From: a bacterium
GTDB lineage: Bacteria; Verrucomicrobiota; Verrucomicrobiae; Opitutales; Opitutaceae
Length of the DNA stretch: 6,067 nt
Direction: 5' to 3'
NCBI GenBank assembly: GCA_021780625.1
Contig: JAJXYI010000126.1
Span: forward strand, 19,101-25,167
How positions within the stretch are numbered: the stretch's first letter is position 1; each line of letters starts with the position of its first letter. Positions 1-4,867 of the stretch are shown piece after piece. A program made the position numbers and the translations under genes. The notes under the pieces are model-generated. The model had not been told where the DNA came from. It did no database searches and worked only from the letters and a program-made list of their open reading frames with translations.

Positions 1-51
1 GACAAGGCCCTCTCCAAGGCCAAGGGCCTCGACGCGACCGACCTCTTTTAA
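1..51 (+). CDS. C-terminal tail of probable MuA-like transposase (partial)
   Basis: The window opens inside a reading frame that gives 16 residues ending in ...LDATDLF before TAA at 49-51. The tail is lysine- and alanine-rich and carries no diagnostic motif. The identity comes from context: in Mu-like phages the gene directly before the MuB-type ATPase is the DDE transposase MuA, which cuts and joins the phage ends. The catalytic core would lie upstream of the window, so this cannot be confirmed here. An alternative is another early gene placed between A and B. Confidence 0.5.
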   Translation, partial: DKALSKAKGLDATDLF

Positions 52-57
52 CGCTGA

Positions 58-85
58 GGCCCCAGGCGGTGCAACGCCGGGGGCC
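58..85 (+). other. Intercistronic hairpin between transposase and ATPase genes
   Basis: Bases 58-63 (GGCCCC) pair with 80-85 (GGGGCC) and 65-68 (GGCG) pair with 75-78 (CGCC), with one A/G mismatch (64 and 79) and a six-base loop, GTGCAA. The stem is ten GC-rich pairs. No T-run follows, so it does not look like an intrinsic terminator. It lies in the only real gap of the operon, 52-116. A GTG in frame with the ATPase (69-71) sits in the loop, and a GAGG at 56-59 lies nine bases upstream of it. The structure could stabilise an mRNA end or modulate translation of the ATPase; that role is inferred. Confidence 0.5.
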
Positions 86-116
86 GAGGCCATGTGCAAA
101 AACCGAAGCTCAAAAC

Positions 117-1319
117 ATGGACAACGAAACCCAAATCCCAACTCCGCCCGAAGCGCAAGCTCCGGCCGACACATCTGCCGCCCAGGTTGATCGCGCGCAG
201 AGCAACCAAGGCAACACCTCGCGCGCCTCCTGGCGCATCTCGCTGGACGCCGTCCGCTCGAACATCGCCTACATGAGCCCCGAGGCCAAGGAACTCCTCG
301 TCTGGGCGTTCACGTGGTGCATCGACCCGGCGCACCCGATCGCCTTCGAGACCTTCTGCGATCGAGTCAGCGCCTCCGCGAACACCGTCTACAAGTGGTA
401 CAACGGAAAGTACAAGCACCCTGAGAGCGGCAAGCTCATGGATCTCTCCGAAAAGGCCGTGAAGTCCCTGCGCGACTTCCGCCGCATCGAACTCTCTCGG
501 GCGAAGCTCGGCCGCAAGCGCTTCGTCGTCACCCAGACCGCCCGGAAGGTCTTCTGGGCCTGCGATCAGGCCCGCAAGAGCAATACCCCGGTCATGGTCT
601 TCGGCGGCAGCCAGATTGGCAAGACCGAGGCCTTCCGCCAGTACTGCATCGACAACAACCACGGCAAGTCGGTGCACGTGGAACTCGAGGCCGTCAACGG
701 CCTGCGCGGGCTCCTCCAGGCGATCGCCAGCAAGCTCGGCATTTCGCCCAAGGCGAACACGCCCGACCTCATCGAGCGCATCAAGCGCGGTCTCACCTCC
801 GACATGGTGCTCATCCTCGACGAGGTGCACCTCCTGGCCAACGTTTACCGCAAAGGCTCGTTCTTTGCCGCGATGGAGCAGCTGCGCCGCATCTACGATG
901 CGACCCAGTGCGGCATGGTCCTCTCGTACACAGAACTCGGATACGCCCAGGCCGAGAAGGAGCGCAAGCGCGAGTTGGTCCAGATCTTCCGTCGCGGCGT
1001 CCACAAGGTTAACCTCGGAGCAATGCCCACCGTCGAGGACGTGCGCCGCATCGTCGAGGCCTTCGGGCTAACCTGGAGCGAGCGGCATGAGACCGTGCAG
1101 GTCGCGCCGGGAATTTCCGACACGCCCTTCGAGGCGCTCAAGCAGCTCGCCGCCGAGCAAGGCCTCAAGGCCATCATCGAGCGCATCCGCCTGGCCAACG
1201 ACCTCGCCGCCGACGACGAGCGCGACGCCATCACCTGGGCCGATTTCCTCACGGCCCACTACGCCGTCGAGCGCAACGCTCAGGCGCCCGTCTCCGGATG
1301 GGGAAAGGAGGCCGCGTGA
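117..1319 (+). CDS. MuB-like AAA+ ATPase (transposition target-DNA activator)
   Basis: This is a 400-residue protein. Residues 1-40 are rich in Pro, Gln and Ala and probably disordered. Residues 72-100 look like a helix-turn-helix (FETFCDRVSASANTVYKWYN), as in the N-terminal domain of MuB. The AAA+ core follows, with Walker A GGSQIGKT at 163-170, Walker B MVLILDE at 230-236 followed by His238, a sensor-1-like strand near 266-272, and a possible arginine finger in QIFRRG at 289-294. In Mu, MuB binds DNA with ATP, selects targets away from the phage itself, and stimulates MuA. I chose ATG 117 because GTG 69 would add 16 atypical residues and lies within a hairpin; no good ribosome site precedes 117, so GTG 69 remains possible. 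TniB-type ATPases of Tn7/Tn5053-like elements are related, but the downstream gam and gemA genes favour a Mu-like phage. It overlaps the next gene by four bases. Confidence 0.88.
   Translation: MDNETQIPTPPEAQAPADTSAAQVDRAQSNQGNTSRASWRISLDAVRSNIAYMSPEAKELLVWAFTWCIDPAHPIAFETFCDRVSASANTVYKWYNGKYKHPESGKLMDLSEKAVKSLRDFRRIELSRAKLGRKRFVVTQTARKVFWACDQARKSNTPVMVFGGSQIGKTEAFRQYCIDNNHGKSVHVELEAVNGLRGLLQAIASKLGISPKANTPDLIERIKRGLTSDMVLILDEVHLLANVYRKGSFFAAMEQLRRIYDATQCGMVLSYTELGYAQAEKERKRELVQIFRRGVHKVNLGAMPTVEDVRRIVEAFGLTWSERHETVQVAPGISDTPFEALKQLAAEQGLKAIIERIRLANDLAADDERDAITWADFLTAHYAVERNAQAPVSGWGKEAA
1304..1311 (+). promoter_or_regulatory. Ribosome binding site AAAGGAGG deciding GTG start at 1316
   Basis: AAAGGAGG lies inside the last codons of the ATPase gene, four bases before GTG 1316. 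It is the strongest Shine-Dalgarno match in the window. It supports starting the next protein at GTG 1316, whose GTGA overlaps the ATPase stop, rather than at the upstream in-frame ATG 1298, which lies before the site. Confidence 0.7.
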
Positions 1320-1609
1320 AGAGCAATTTCCCGCCCTCCGAGCATTCGGAGCAACCGAATACTCTCGGCGATCTCATCAAGTCAGTTCGGGATATCAAGG
1401 CCGCAGAGGCTCGGCAGGCTGAGGCCAACCGAATCGGGAAACAGGTTGTGTTCGCCTCATTCTTCGCCTGGGTCGGCTTCTCGATCGTCATCTACGCCTG
1501 CTGGGGACTGCTCGGACTCGGCCTCTGGTTCGGCATCCCCTTTGCCCTCCTCGCGCTCTTCAGCTTCGCGAAGCTCTGCTTCGTGATCCGGAAAGGCGGT
1601 GCGTCGTGA
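1316..1609 (+). CDS. Small two-helix inner-membrane protein, unrecognised
   Basis: This is a 97-residue protein with a polar, charged N-terminal half (residues 1-42, with a likely amphipathic helix at 17-42 rich in Glu, Arg and Ala). Two hydrophobic segments follow at about 43-65 and 67-90, separated only by a short turn, and the tail is basic (RKGGAS). This is the look of a hairpin membrane protein with both ends probably in the cytoplasm. The family is not recognised. It sits between the MuB-like gene and gam, the interval where Mu carries kil and other small host-affecting genes, so a role in host physiology or superinfection is possible but inferred. The start is GTG 1316, chosen for its ribosome site and GTGA overlap. 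GC content is somewhat lower than in the ATPase gene. Its final codons and stop overlap the left copy of a direct repeat. Confidence 0.72.
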   Translation: MKSNFPPSEHSEQPNTLGDLIKSVRDIKAAEARQAEANRIGKQVVFASFFAWVGFSIVIYACWGLLGLGLWFGIPFALLALFSFAKLCFVIRKGGAS

Positions 1610-1613
1610 GCAA
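1595..1613 (+). repeat. Left copy of 19-base junction direct repeat
   Basis: GGCGGTGCGTCGTGAGCAA matches bases 2307-2325 (GGAGGTGCGTCGTGAGCAA) at 18 of 19 positions, with the last 16 identical. Each copy spans the end of one gene (...GGAS then stop) and the GTG start of the next. The two copies lie 712 bases apart and bound a two-gene segment of lower GC. Confidence 0.85.
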
Positions 1614-1830
1614 GAACTGGAAACCATCGCGGGCAAGGCTTCTCCGCTCAGCGAGAGCCTTAATCTTTCTCTCGGAATATATAATCCAAGCCCTTCCCGT
1701 CGAAGTCGGGACCGAGGTCGCTGCGCAATACCTACTCATCGCCCGGAATGACCTAACGGCAATATCCAAAATAGCCGGGATCACGGCTCGCGAGATGCAT
1801 CGCGCGAAGCAGAAAGGGAGGCGGCCGTGA
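1606..1830 (+). CDS. Small basic protein, possibly helix-turn-helix-like, unrecognised
   Basis: This 74-residue protein is rich in Lys and Arg at both ends, so it is likely to be soluble and possibly nucleic-acid binding. Residues 45-70 (ARNDLTAISKIAGITAREMHR) read like two short helices joined by a glycine turn, a loose helix-turn-helix pattern that I cannot confirm. The middle (17-40) is moderately hydrophobic. No family is recognised. Its start GTG 1606 overlaps the previous stop (GTGA) and is preceded by AAAGGCGG. The gene is the first of two in the low-GC segment between the direct repeats, with codons such as ATA and TTA that are rare in the neighbouring genes, suggesting acquisition from elsewhere. 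Confidence 0.6.
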   Translation: MSKNWKPSRARLLRSARALIFLSEYIIQALPVEVGTEVAAQYLLIARNDLTAISKIAGITAREMHRAKQKGRRP

Positions 1831-2321
1831 AGCGCCCCTATACTCGAAAGTCCATTTTGGAGCGCATCGAAAAAGCCATCGCCGCTTCTAGGACTGCCTT
1901 AAATCGTAGCCGTCGGGACGTGAACCCCTGGTCTCAATCAGACTATCTACATGAGATGATCGGCCTTCTTGCCGATGCAATCCGTCTCGCGACCGAAAAA
2001 ATCAAGGAGAACGAGCTAAATAAGCTCCGCATTCAGAACGGTTGGGGGCTTGCCGACGCACTGAACTACTCCGAACTGCTGCTTCTTAAGCAGCTGAAGA
2101 CTTCGCCTGGAACCGCATGCTTCTTCGCCGACAAATCCATCAATGAGAGATTGACGGCAATCTGGCAGAGGGAGCCAAAGCGGCTCATCCGGCTCGATCG
2201 GGATGGAATAATAAGCTGGATGCTCAGTGGGCCAACCTGGGCGGCCATAGATGATGCCGTTCGTTTTCGCGAAAAAGAAGAGCTTCCGACAGTAGACAAA
2301 CCCATCGGAGGTGCGTCGTGA
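1827..2321 (+). CDS. Hypothetical cassette protein, unrecognised
   Basis: This is a 164-residue soluble protein with no signal peptide or membrane helix. The N-terminus is basic (KRPYTRKSILERIEKAI), followed by helical stretches at about 8-28, 38-70 and 75-92. The C-terminal part (about 100-155) has alternating charged and aromatic residues, including SWMLSGPTWAAIDDAVRF. I recognise no domain or catalytic motif. GTG 1827 overlaps the previous stop and follows GGGAGG with a five-base spacer. The gene has visibly lower GC than the phage backbone and uses ATA, AAA, CTA and TTA more freely. It ends GGAS, the same four residues that end the membrane protein at 1316-1609, because both ends fall in the direct repeats. 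It is probably an accessory (moron-type) gene; a defence or host-interaction role would be a guess. Confidence 0.65.
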   Translation: MKRPYTRKSILERIEKAIAASRTALNRSRRDVNPWSQSDYLHEMIGLLADAIRLATEKIKENELNKLRIQNGWGLADALNYSELLLLKQLKTSPGTACFFADKSINERLTAIWQREPKRLIRLDRDGIISWMLSGPTWAAIDDAVRFREKEELPTVDKPIGGAS

Positions 2322-2325
2322 GCAA
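2307..2325 (+). repeat. Right copy of 19-base junction direct repeat
   Basis: GGAGGTGCGTCGTGAGCAA repeats bases 1595-1613 with one mismatch (A for C at the third base). It covers the ribosome site, stop codon and GTG start at the junction into the gene at 2318. Recombination between the copies would remove 712 bases and leave the membrane-protein gene joined in the same GTGA arrangement to the gene at 2318. Confidence 0.85.
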
Positions 2326-2521
2326 TCCCGACCACACCCTCGAGCACTGGGAGCGCATCAACGCCTCGCTGCGCGCCCCCTGCAACGTCCGGCCGGCCGT
2401 CGAGCTGACCCGCTCCCGCATCTGGCTCCAGCGCTCCACCGCATGGCTGCTGTGCGCCGTCCTCCTGACCGGCGGCTTCGTCGCCGGCCTCTTCATTCAC
2501 CTCCTCTTCATCCAGCCGTGA
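2318..2521 (+). CDS. Small single-helix membrane protein, unrecognised
   Basis: This 67-residue protein has a polar N-terminal domain (1-40, ending in basic residues around SRIWLQRS) and one hydrophobic segment at about 42-65 that runs almost to the C-terminus (LFIQP). The basic residues before the helix suggest a cytoplasmic N-terminus. The family is unknown. GC content is high again and the codon choice matches the phage backbone, in contrast to the two genes just upstream. Both junctions are GTGA overlaps (2318-2321 and 2518-2521). Size and position between the MuB-like gene and gam resemble those of small host-lethality genes such as Mu kil, but I see no sequence evidence for that function. 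Confidence 0.62.
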   Translation: MSNPDHTLEHWERINASLRAPCNVRPAVELTRSRIWLQRSTAWLLCAVLLTGGFVAGLFIHLLFIQP

Positions 2522-2811
2522 GCGCCGCCTTCTCCCTGCCGCGCCACGACTGGCGCAAGATCGACCCGGTCGACAACTCCGACGACGTGCTCGTCGTCGT
2601 GCCCAACCCGAACGGCTCCTGGGCCCTAAAATTCGAGCATGATCCCGACGACAAGCGCATGGGACATTTCCCGGACGCCGAGGCCGCCTACACCGCCGCC
2701 ATCCGCTGCTGCAAGCATGTCCGCCGTCCCACGCCGCTCCCTCACCAGGAGCCGCTCAGCACCCTTCAGAATCCCGAAACCAAATTCCTCAAACTCCTCT
2801 CCGAATCATGA
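2518..2811 (+). CDS. Small soluble protein, weakly DUF2188-like
   Basis: This is a 97-residue protein starting at GTG 2518 inside the previous gene's GTGA overlap. Residues 26-68 have the pattern VVVPNPNGSWALKFE, then an acidic turn, then GHFPDAEAAYTAAIR: two short strands with a conserved-looking Trp-Ala-Leu-Lys, followed by a helix. That resembles the small DUF2188-type fold, whose proteins are of unknown function, but the similarity is weak and from memory. The C-terminal 30 residues are proline-rich and polar, probably unstructured. It ends in an ATGA overlap with the Gam-like gene, so its translation is likely coupled to gam. Confidence 0.6.
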   Translation: MSAAFSLPRHDWRKIDPVDNSDDVLVVVPNPNGSWALKFEHDPDDKRMGHFPDAEAAYTAAIRCCKHVRRPTPLPHQEPLSTLQNPETKFLKLLSES

Positions 2812-3338
2812 GCATCTCCGAACTCGAAACCCTCTGCGCCGCCTACGCCAAGGCGCGCTCCGAACTCGCCGAGCGCGTCTCCGCGCTCGAGGCCGAACTC
2901 TCGGCCGCCAAACGCCGCCACATTCGCGGCATCAAGACCGCCGCCGCCCGCGCCACCGATCTCCAGGCGCAGCTTCACTCCGCGATCGCCGGCGCCCCCG
3001 AATTCTTCGAGGAGCCACGCACGCAGACCTTCTCCGGCATCAAGGTCGGCTACCAGAAGGGCAAGGGGAAGCTCGACTGGGACGACGACGCCAAGGTCTG
3101 CGCCAAGATCCGCAAGCTGTGCTCCCCCACGCAGGCCGAGGCCCTCATCCGCATCGAGGAGCATCCCAACGCCGAAGTCCTCAAGTCCTGGTCGGCCTCC
3201 GAACTCGCCAAGTTTGGTATCCGGATCGAGGGTACGGGCGACCAGATCGTCATCAAGGCCTCCGACTCCGAAATCGATAAGCTCGTCGCCTCCATCCTCA
3301 AGGAAGGCCTCAAGCTCGCCGAGGAGGTCGCAGCGTGA
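2808..3338 (+). CDS. gam: Gam-like host-nuclease inhibitor / DNA-end-binding protein
   Basis: This 176-residue protein has the size of Mu Gam. Residues 1-63 form a long, mostly uninterrupted helix or coiled coil rich in Ala, Glu, Lys and Arg. Next comes the Gam-type core: FSGIKVGYQKGKGKLDW at 75-91, a helix with CAKIRKLCSP (98-107), IRIEEHPNAEVLKSW (114-128), and FGIRIEGTGDQIVIK (136-150). This is the same order of elements as in Mu Gam (coiled coil, the aligned substrate-like strand pair, a short helix, then a Gly-Ile-x-Ile strand). Gam is a Ku-like protein that forms a dimer around double-stranded DNA ends and blocks host exonucleases such as RecBCD. The ATG start at 2808 overlaps the upstream stop as ATGA. 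Identity is by pattern, not alignment. Confidence 0.78.
   Translation: MSISELETLCAAYAKARSELAERVSALEAELSAAKRRHIRGIKTAAARATDLQAQLHSAIAGAPEFFEEPRTQTFSGIKVGYQKGKGKLDWDDDAKVCAKIRKLCSPTQAEALIRIEEHPNAEVLKSWSASELAKFGIRIEGTGDQIVIKASDSEIDKLVASILKEGLKLAEEVAA
3321..3327 (+). promoter_or_regulatory. Ribosome binding site GAGGAGG for the putative protease
   Basis: GAGGAGG lies within the last codons of the Gam-like gene, with a seven-base spacer before GTG 3335. It supports the GTG start and the four-base overlap with gam, and suggests the protease-like protein is made efficiently alongside Gam. Confidence 0.6.
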
Positions 3339-3835
3339 GCCTCTCCCAGGCAGATCTCCGGGCCAAGCTCGTCGCCGCCGGCCTCAACGCCACGCTCTGG
3401 CAGTTCCCCGACGACGATTTCGAGGAGTGCTCGTTCGGCTTCGTCATGGCCAACTGGACCGCCTGGCTCGCCGCCCGACCGAAGGAACTCGTCATCACGG
3501 TCGACATGGGCGGCAAGCCCGTGCTGCTCCCGAAGTGGGTCCCGAACGCAGGCGACTGCGACAACCTCGCCTTCGGCACCGTCTGTTGGGCCGACACCGG
3601 CAATGCCCTCAAGGCTGTGCTCAGCGGACAGGCCCGCGGCGGTCTCGCCTACGGCGCGATGTTCTATCAGGCCGGCCCCGCCCGGCCCGACAACTTCGGC
3701 ATCGCCGGCGCCCATGCCATTTGCTGGTTCGTCGATTTCGACGGCGCCGTCCGCTATTTCGAGCCCGGCATGGGCTGCGAGGTGTTCCCCAGCCAGATCG
3801 AGCGCGCCTCGGCCTACTTCGGCTTCGCCCTATGA
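3335..3835 (+). CDS. Putative papain-like cysteine protease, MOA lectin C-terminal-domain-like
   Basis: This is a 166-residue soluble protein. It begins TLWQFPDDDFE at 20-30, then has GDCDNLAF at 73-80 with Cys75 at the start of a likely helix, GAHAICWFVDFDGAVRYFEP at 125-144 with His127, and Glu143. Cys, His and an acidic residue in this order, with a small residue before His and a strand-turn-strand after it, fit a papain-like fold. The closest pattern I recall is the C-terminal domain of the Marasmius oreades agglutinin (MOA), whose triad is Cys215, His257 and Glu274. The His-Glu distance is 16 here against 17 there, and Cys-His is 52 against 42. The lectin (beta-trefoil) part of MOA is absent. 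There is no signal peptide, so it would act in the host cytoplasm. GAGGAGG at 3321-3327 is a strong ribosome site seven bases before GTG 3335. Activity is inferred; it could be a catalytically dead binding protein. Confidence 0.6.
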   Translation: MSLSQADLRAKLVAAGLNATLWQFPDDDFEECSFGFVMANWTAWLAARPKELVITVDMGGKPVLLPKWVPNAGDCDNLAFGTVCWADTGNALKAVLSGQARGGLAYGAMFYQAGPARPDNFGIAGAHAICWFVDFDGAVRYFEPGMGCEVFPSQIERASAYFGFAL

Positions 3836-3999
3836 GCACCTCACGCGAACAGCGCCTCCTGGTGGTCCTGTGGACCCTCGTCCTCCTCATCATCGCCTTC
3901 GGAGTCGTCGCCTTCACCTCCGGCTGCGCCACGACGCGCCTGGATCCCCGAGATCCCGCCGTCTACCAGCCGGTCAACCCGCAATATCCAACCCCCTGA
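3832..3999 (+). CDS. Tiny membrane-anchored or lipoprotein-like peptide
   Basis: This 55-residue protein has a short basic N-terminus, a strong hydrophobic helix at about 9-28 (LLVVLWTLVLLIIAFGVVAF), and then TSGCATTRLDPRD and a proline-rich tail (YQPVNPQYPTP). Cys32 follows the helix in the context FTSGC, which is close to a lipobox, but Thr at the -3 position is unusual where Leu, Val or Ile is preferred. It may be an outer-membrane or inner-membrane lipoprotein, or simply an N-terminally anchored periplasmic peptide. Small proline-rich lipoproteins occur as Rz1-type spanins, but those normally sit with lysis genes, which are not seen here. It overlaps the protease-like gene by ATGA, so a functional pairing is possible. 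Confidence 0.6.
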   Translation: MSTSREQRLLVVLWTLVLLIIAFGVVAFTSGCATTRLDPRDPAVYQPVNPQYPTP

Positions 4000-4003
4000 G
4001 TCC

Positions 4004-4528
4004 ATGGCCCTCACTCGCGCCCAGGTCGCCCTCTACTGGCGGGAATGGTCGGCATGCAAAAAGGCCCGCGCCGCTCGCGGCCTCTGCATCACCGACGCCG
4101 CCCGCCACGCGCTGCACCGCGAGGCGCTCGGGCGCGAGTGTTCCATGACCGAGCTCGGCAACGATGATCTAACCCGCGTCCTGGGCGCTTTCCGGGCCTT
4201 CTCCCGCCCCGATGACGTCAACGCCCAGCTCCACGCGATCGACGATCCCAAGGAGCGCCGCGACGCCTTTGAGAACCAGGCCCGCGAACTCCTCGATGAG
4301 ATGCAGCTCCTCGGGAAAAAGTGGGACGGCACCGACCATCGCGAGAACTATCTGAATGCCATCGCGTGGCGGGTATTCGGGAAGCCCCTACGCCAGCTCG
4401 ACCACCAGGAGATGGCGAAACTGTTCTTCAGCCTCGCCGCCCGCGTCCGCGCCATGAAACGCAAGCAGCAGAGCCAGGACAAGGCCGCTGCAATCGCCGA
4501 GCAGGAGTCCGGCAACAGCCCATTCTGA
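4004..4528 (+). CDS. GemA/Gp16-like phage protein (DUF1018-like)
   Basis: This is a 174-residue, mostly helical soluble protein. The N-terminal part has the pattern RHALHREALGRECSMTELGN followed by DLTRVLGAFRAF (34-66). This resembles the GemA/Gp16 core in which a short helix, a Gly-x-x-Ser turn and a 'Leu-Thr-x-x-Glu-Leu' helix recur. The second half (100-150) has LLGKKW, AIAWRVFGKPLRQLDHQEMAKLFFSLAARVRAMK, which matches the later GemA repeat of a helix, a Gly-x-x-x-Leu-x-x-Leu turn and a final helix. The C-terminus is a Lys/Gln/Ala tail. In Mu, GemA alters expression of host genes and DNA supercoiling; its mechanism is poorly defined. Position downstream of gam agrees with Mu-like gene order. 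The start ATG 4004 lies four bases after the preceding stop. Confidence 0.58.
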   Translation: MALTRAQVALYWREWSACKKARAARGLCITDAARHALHREALGRECSMTELGNDDLTRVLGAFRAFSRPDDVNAQLHAIDDPKERRDAFENQARELLDEMQLLGKKWDGTDHRENYLNAIAWRVFGKPLRQLDHQEMAKLFFSLAARVRAMKRKQQSQDKAAAIAEQESGNSPF

Positions 4529-4531
4529 GCC

Positions 4532-4867
4532 ATGCAACTCGACCTCGATCTCTCCCGCAGCAAGGCCCCTGTCGTGAGCCGCCAGGAGATCGAGACCGTC
4601 GTACAATTTCTTGCCGGCCGCCCCTGGACCACCGCCGCCGAAATCCTCGCCGCCCTGGGCGTCGACGATCGACGCCTCCGGGTGATCGCCGAGCAGTCCG
4701 AAGGCCTGATCCTCAGCGGCCCCGGATGCCCCGGATACAAGCTCCTCACCGCTGCCGCCCAGTTCCGGGAGGCCGACGAATCCGCCAACCGCCTCGAATC
4801 CCAAGGCCAACGCATGATTTTCCGCGCCCTTCAAATCCGCCGCCGCGCTCACTCTCTCATCCGATGA
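4532..4867 (+). CDS. Winged-helix-like small protein, possible regulator
   Basis: This is a 111-residue protein. Residues 16-72 read as a winged helix: a helix (SRQEIETVVQFLAGR), the motif WTTAAEILAALGVDDRRLRVIAEQ giving two helices across a turn, then the wing LILSGPGCPGYKLL. Such domains bind DNA or protein in phage regulators and replication accessory factors. The C-terminal 35 residues are a charged helix ending in a basic patch (RRRAHSLIR). It occupies the place that the middle-gene activator Mor has in Mu, directly after gemA, but shows no likeness to Mor that I can recognise. ATG 4532 lies three bases after the preceding stop. The stop overlaps the methyltransferase start as ATGA (4864-4867). 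Confidence 0.6.
   Translation: MQLDLDLSRSKAPVVSRQEIETVVQFLAGRPWTTAAEILAALGVDDRRLRVIAEQSEGLILSGPGCPGYKLLTAAAQFREADESANRLESQGQRMIFRALQIRRRAHSLIR

Noticed and set aside
58..85. Hairpin as a transcription terminator after the transposase gene
   Set aside because: No T-run follows the stem, and the downstream ATPase belongs to the same functional unit.
48..1004. Long open frame (318 residues) on the minus strand
   Set aside because: It is antisense to the ATPase gene, which has clear Walker motifs. Its translation is a low-complexity Leu/Ala/Gly/Asp/Val string, typical of the mirror frame of a high-GC gene.
1678..1685. TATATAAT, a possible promoter -10 element inside the low-GC cassette
   Set aside because: No TTGACA-like -35 is found at the right distance and it lies within a coding frame; the low local GC alone makes such a match likely.
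3214..3831. Open + frame extending upstream of the lipoprotein-like peptide, and similar Arg/Pro-rich frames at 2639-3280 and 3603-4148
   Set aside because: These translations are Arg/Pro/Ser-rich shadows of the Gam and protease-like genes. Only the last 55 codons (from ATG 3832) look like a real protein, with a coherent membrane helix and an ATGA junction.
3927..3999. The 55-residue peptide as an Rz1 spanin
   Set aside because: No Rz, holin or endolysin gene is nearby and the lipobox is weak (Thr at -3), so a spanin label is not supported.
4719..4737. Short direct repeat CCCCGGAT ... CCCCGGAT
   Set aside because: Two eight-base copies in GC-rich coding sequence, encoding the Gly/Pro wing of the winged-helix protein; most likely chance or coding constraint.
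4321..4863. In-frame extension upstream of the methyltransferase
   Set aside because: The extension overlaps the GemA-like and winged-helix genes and encodes Arg/Pro-rich sequence; the methyltransferase fold begins just after ATG 4864.
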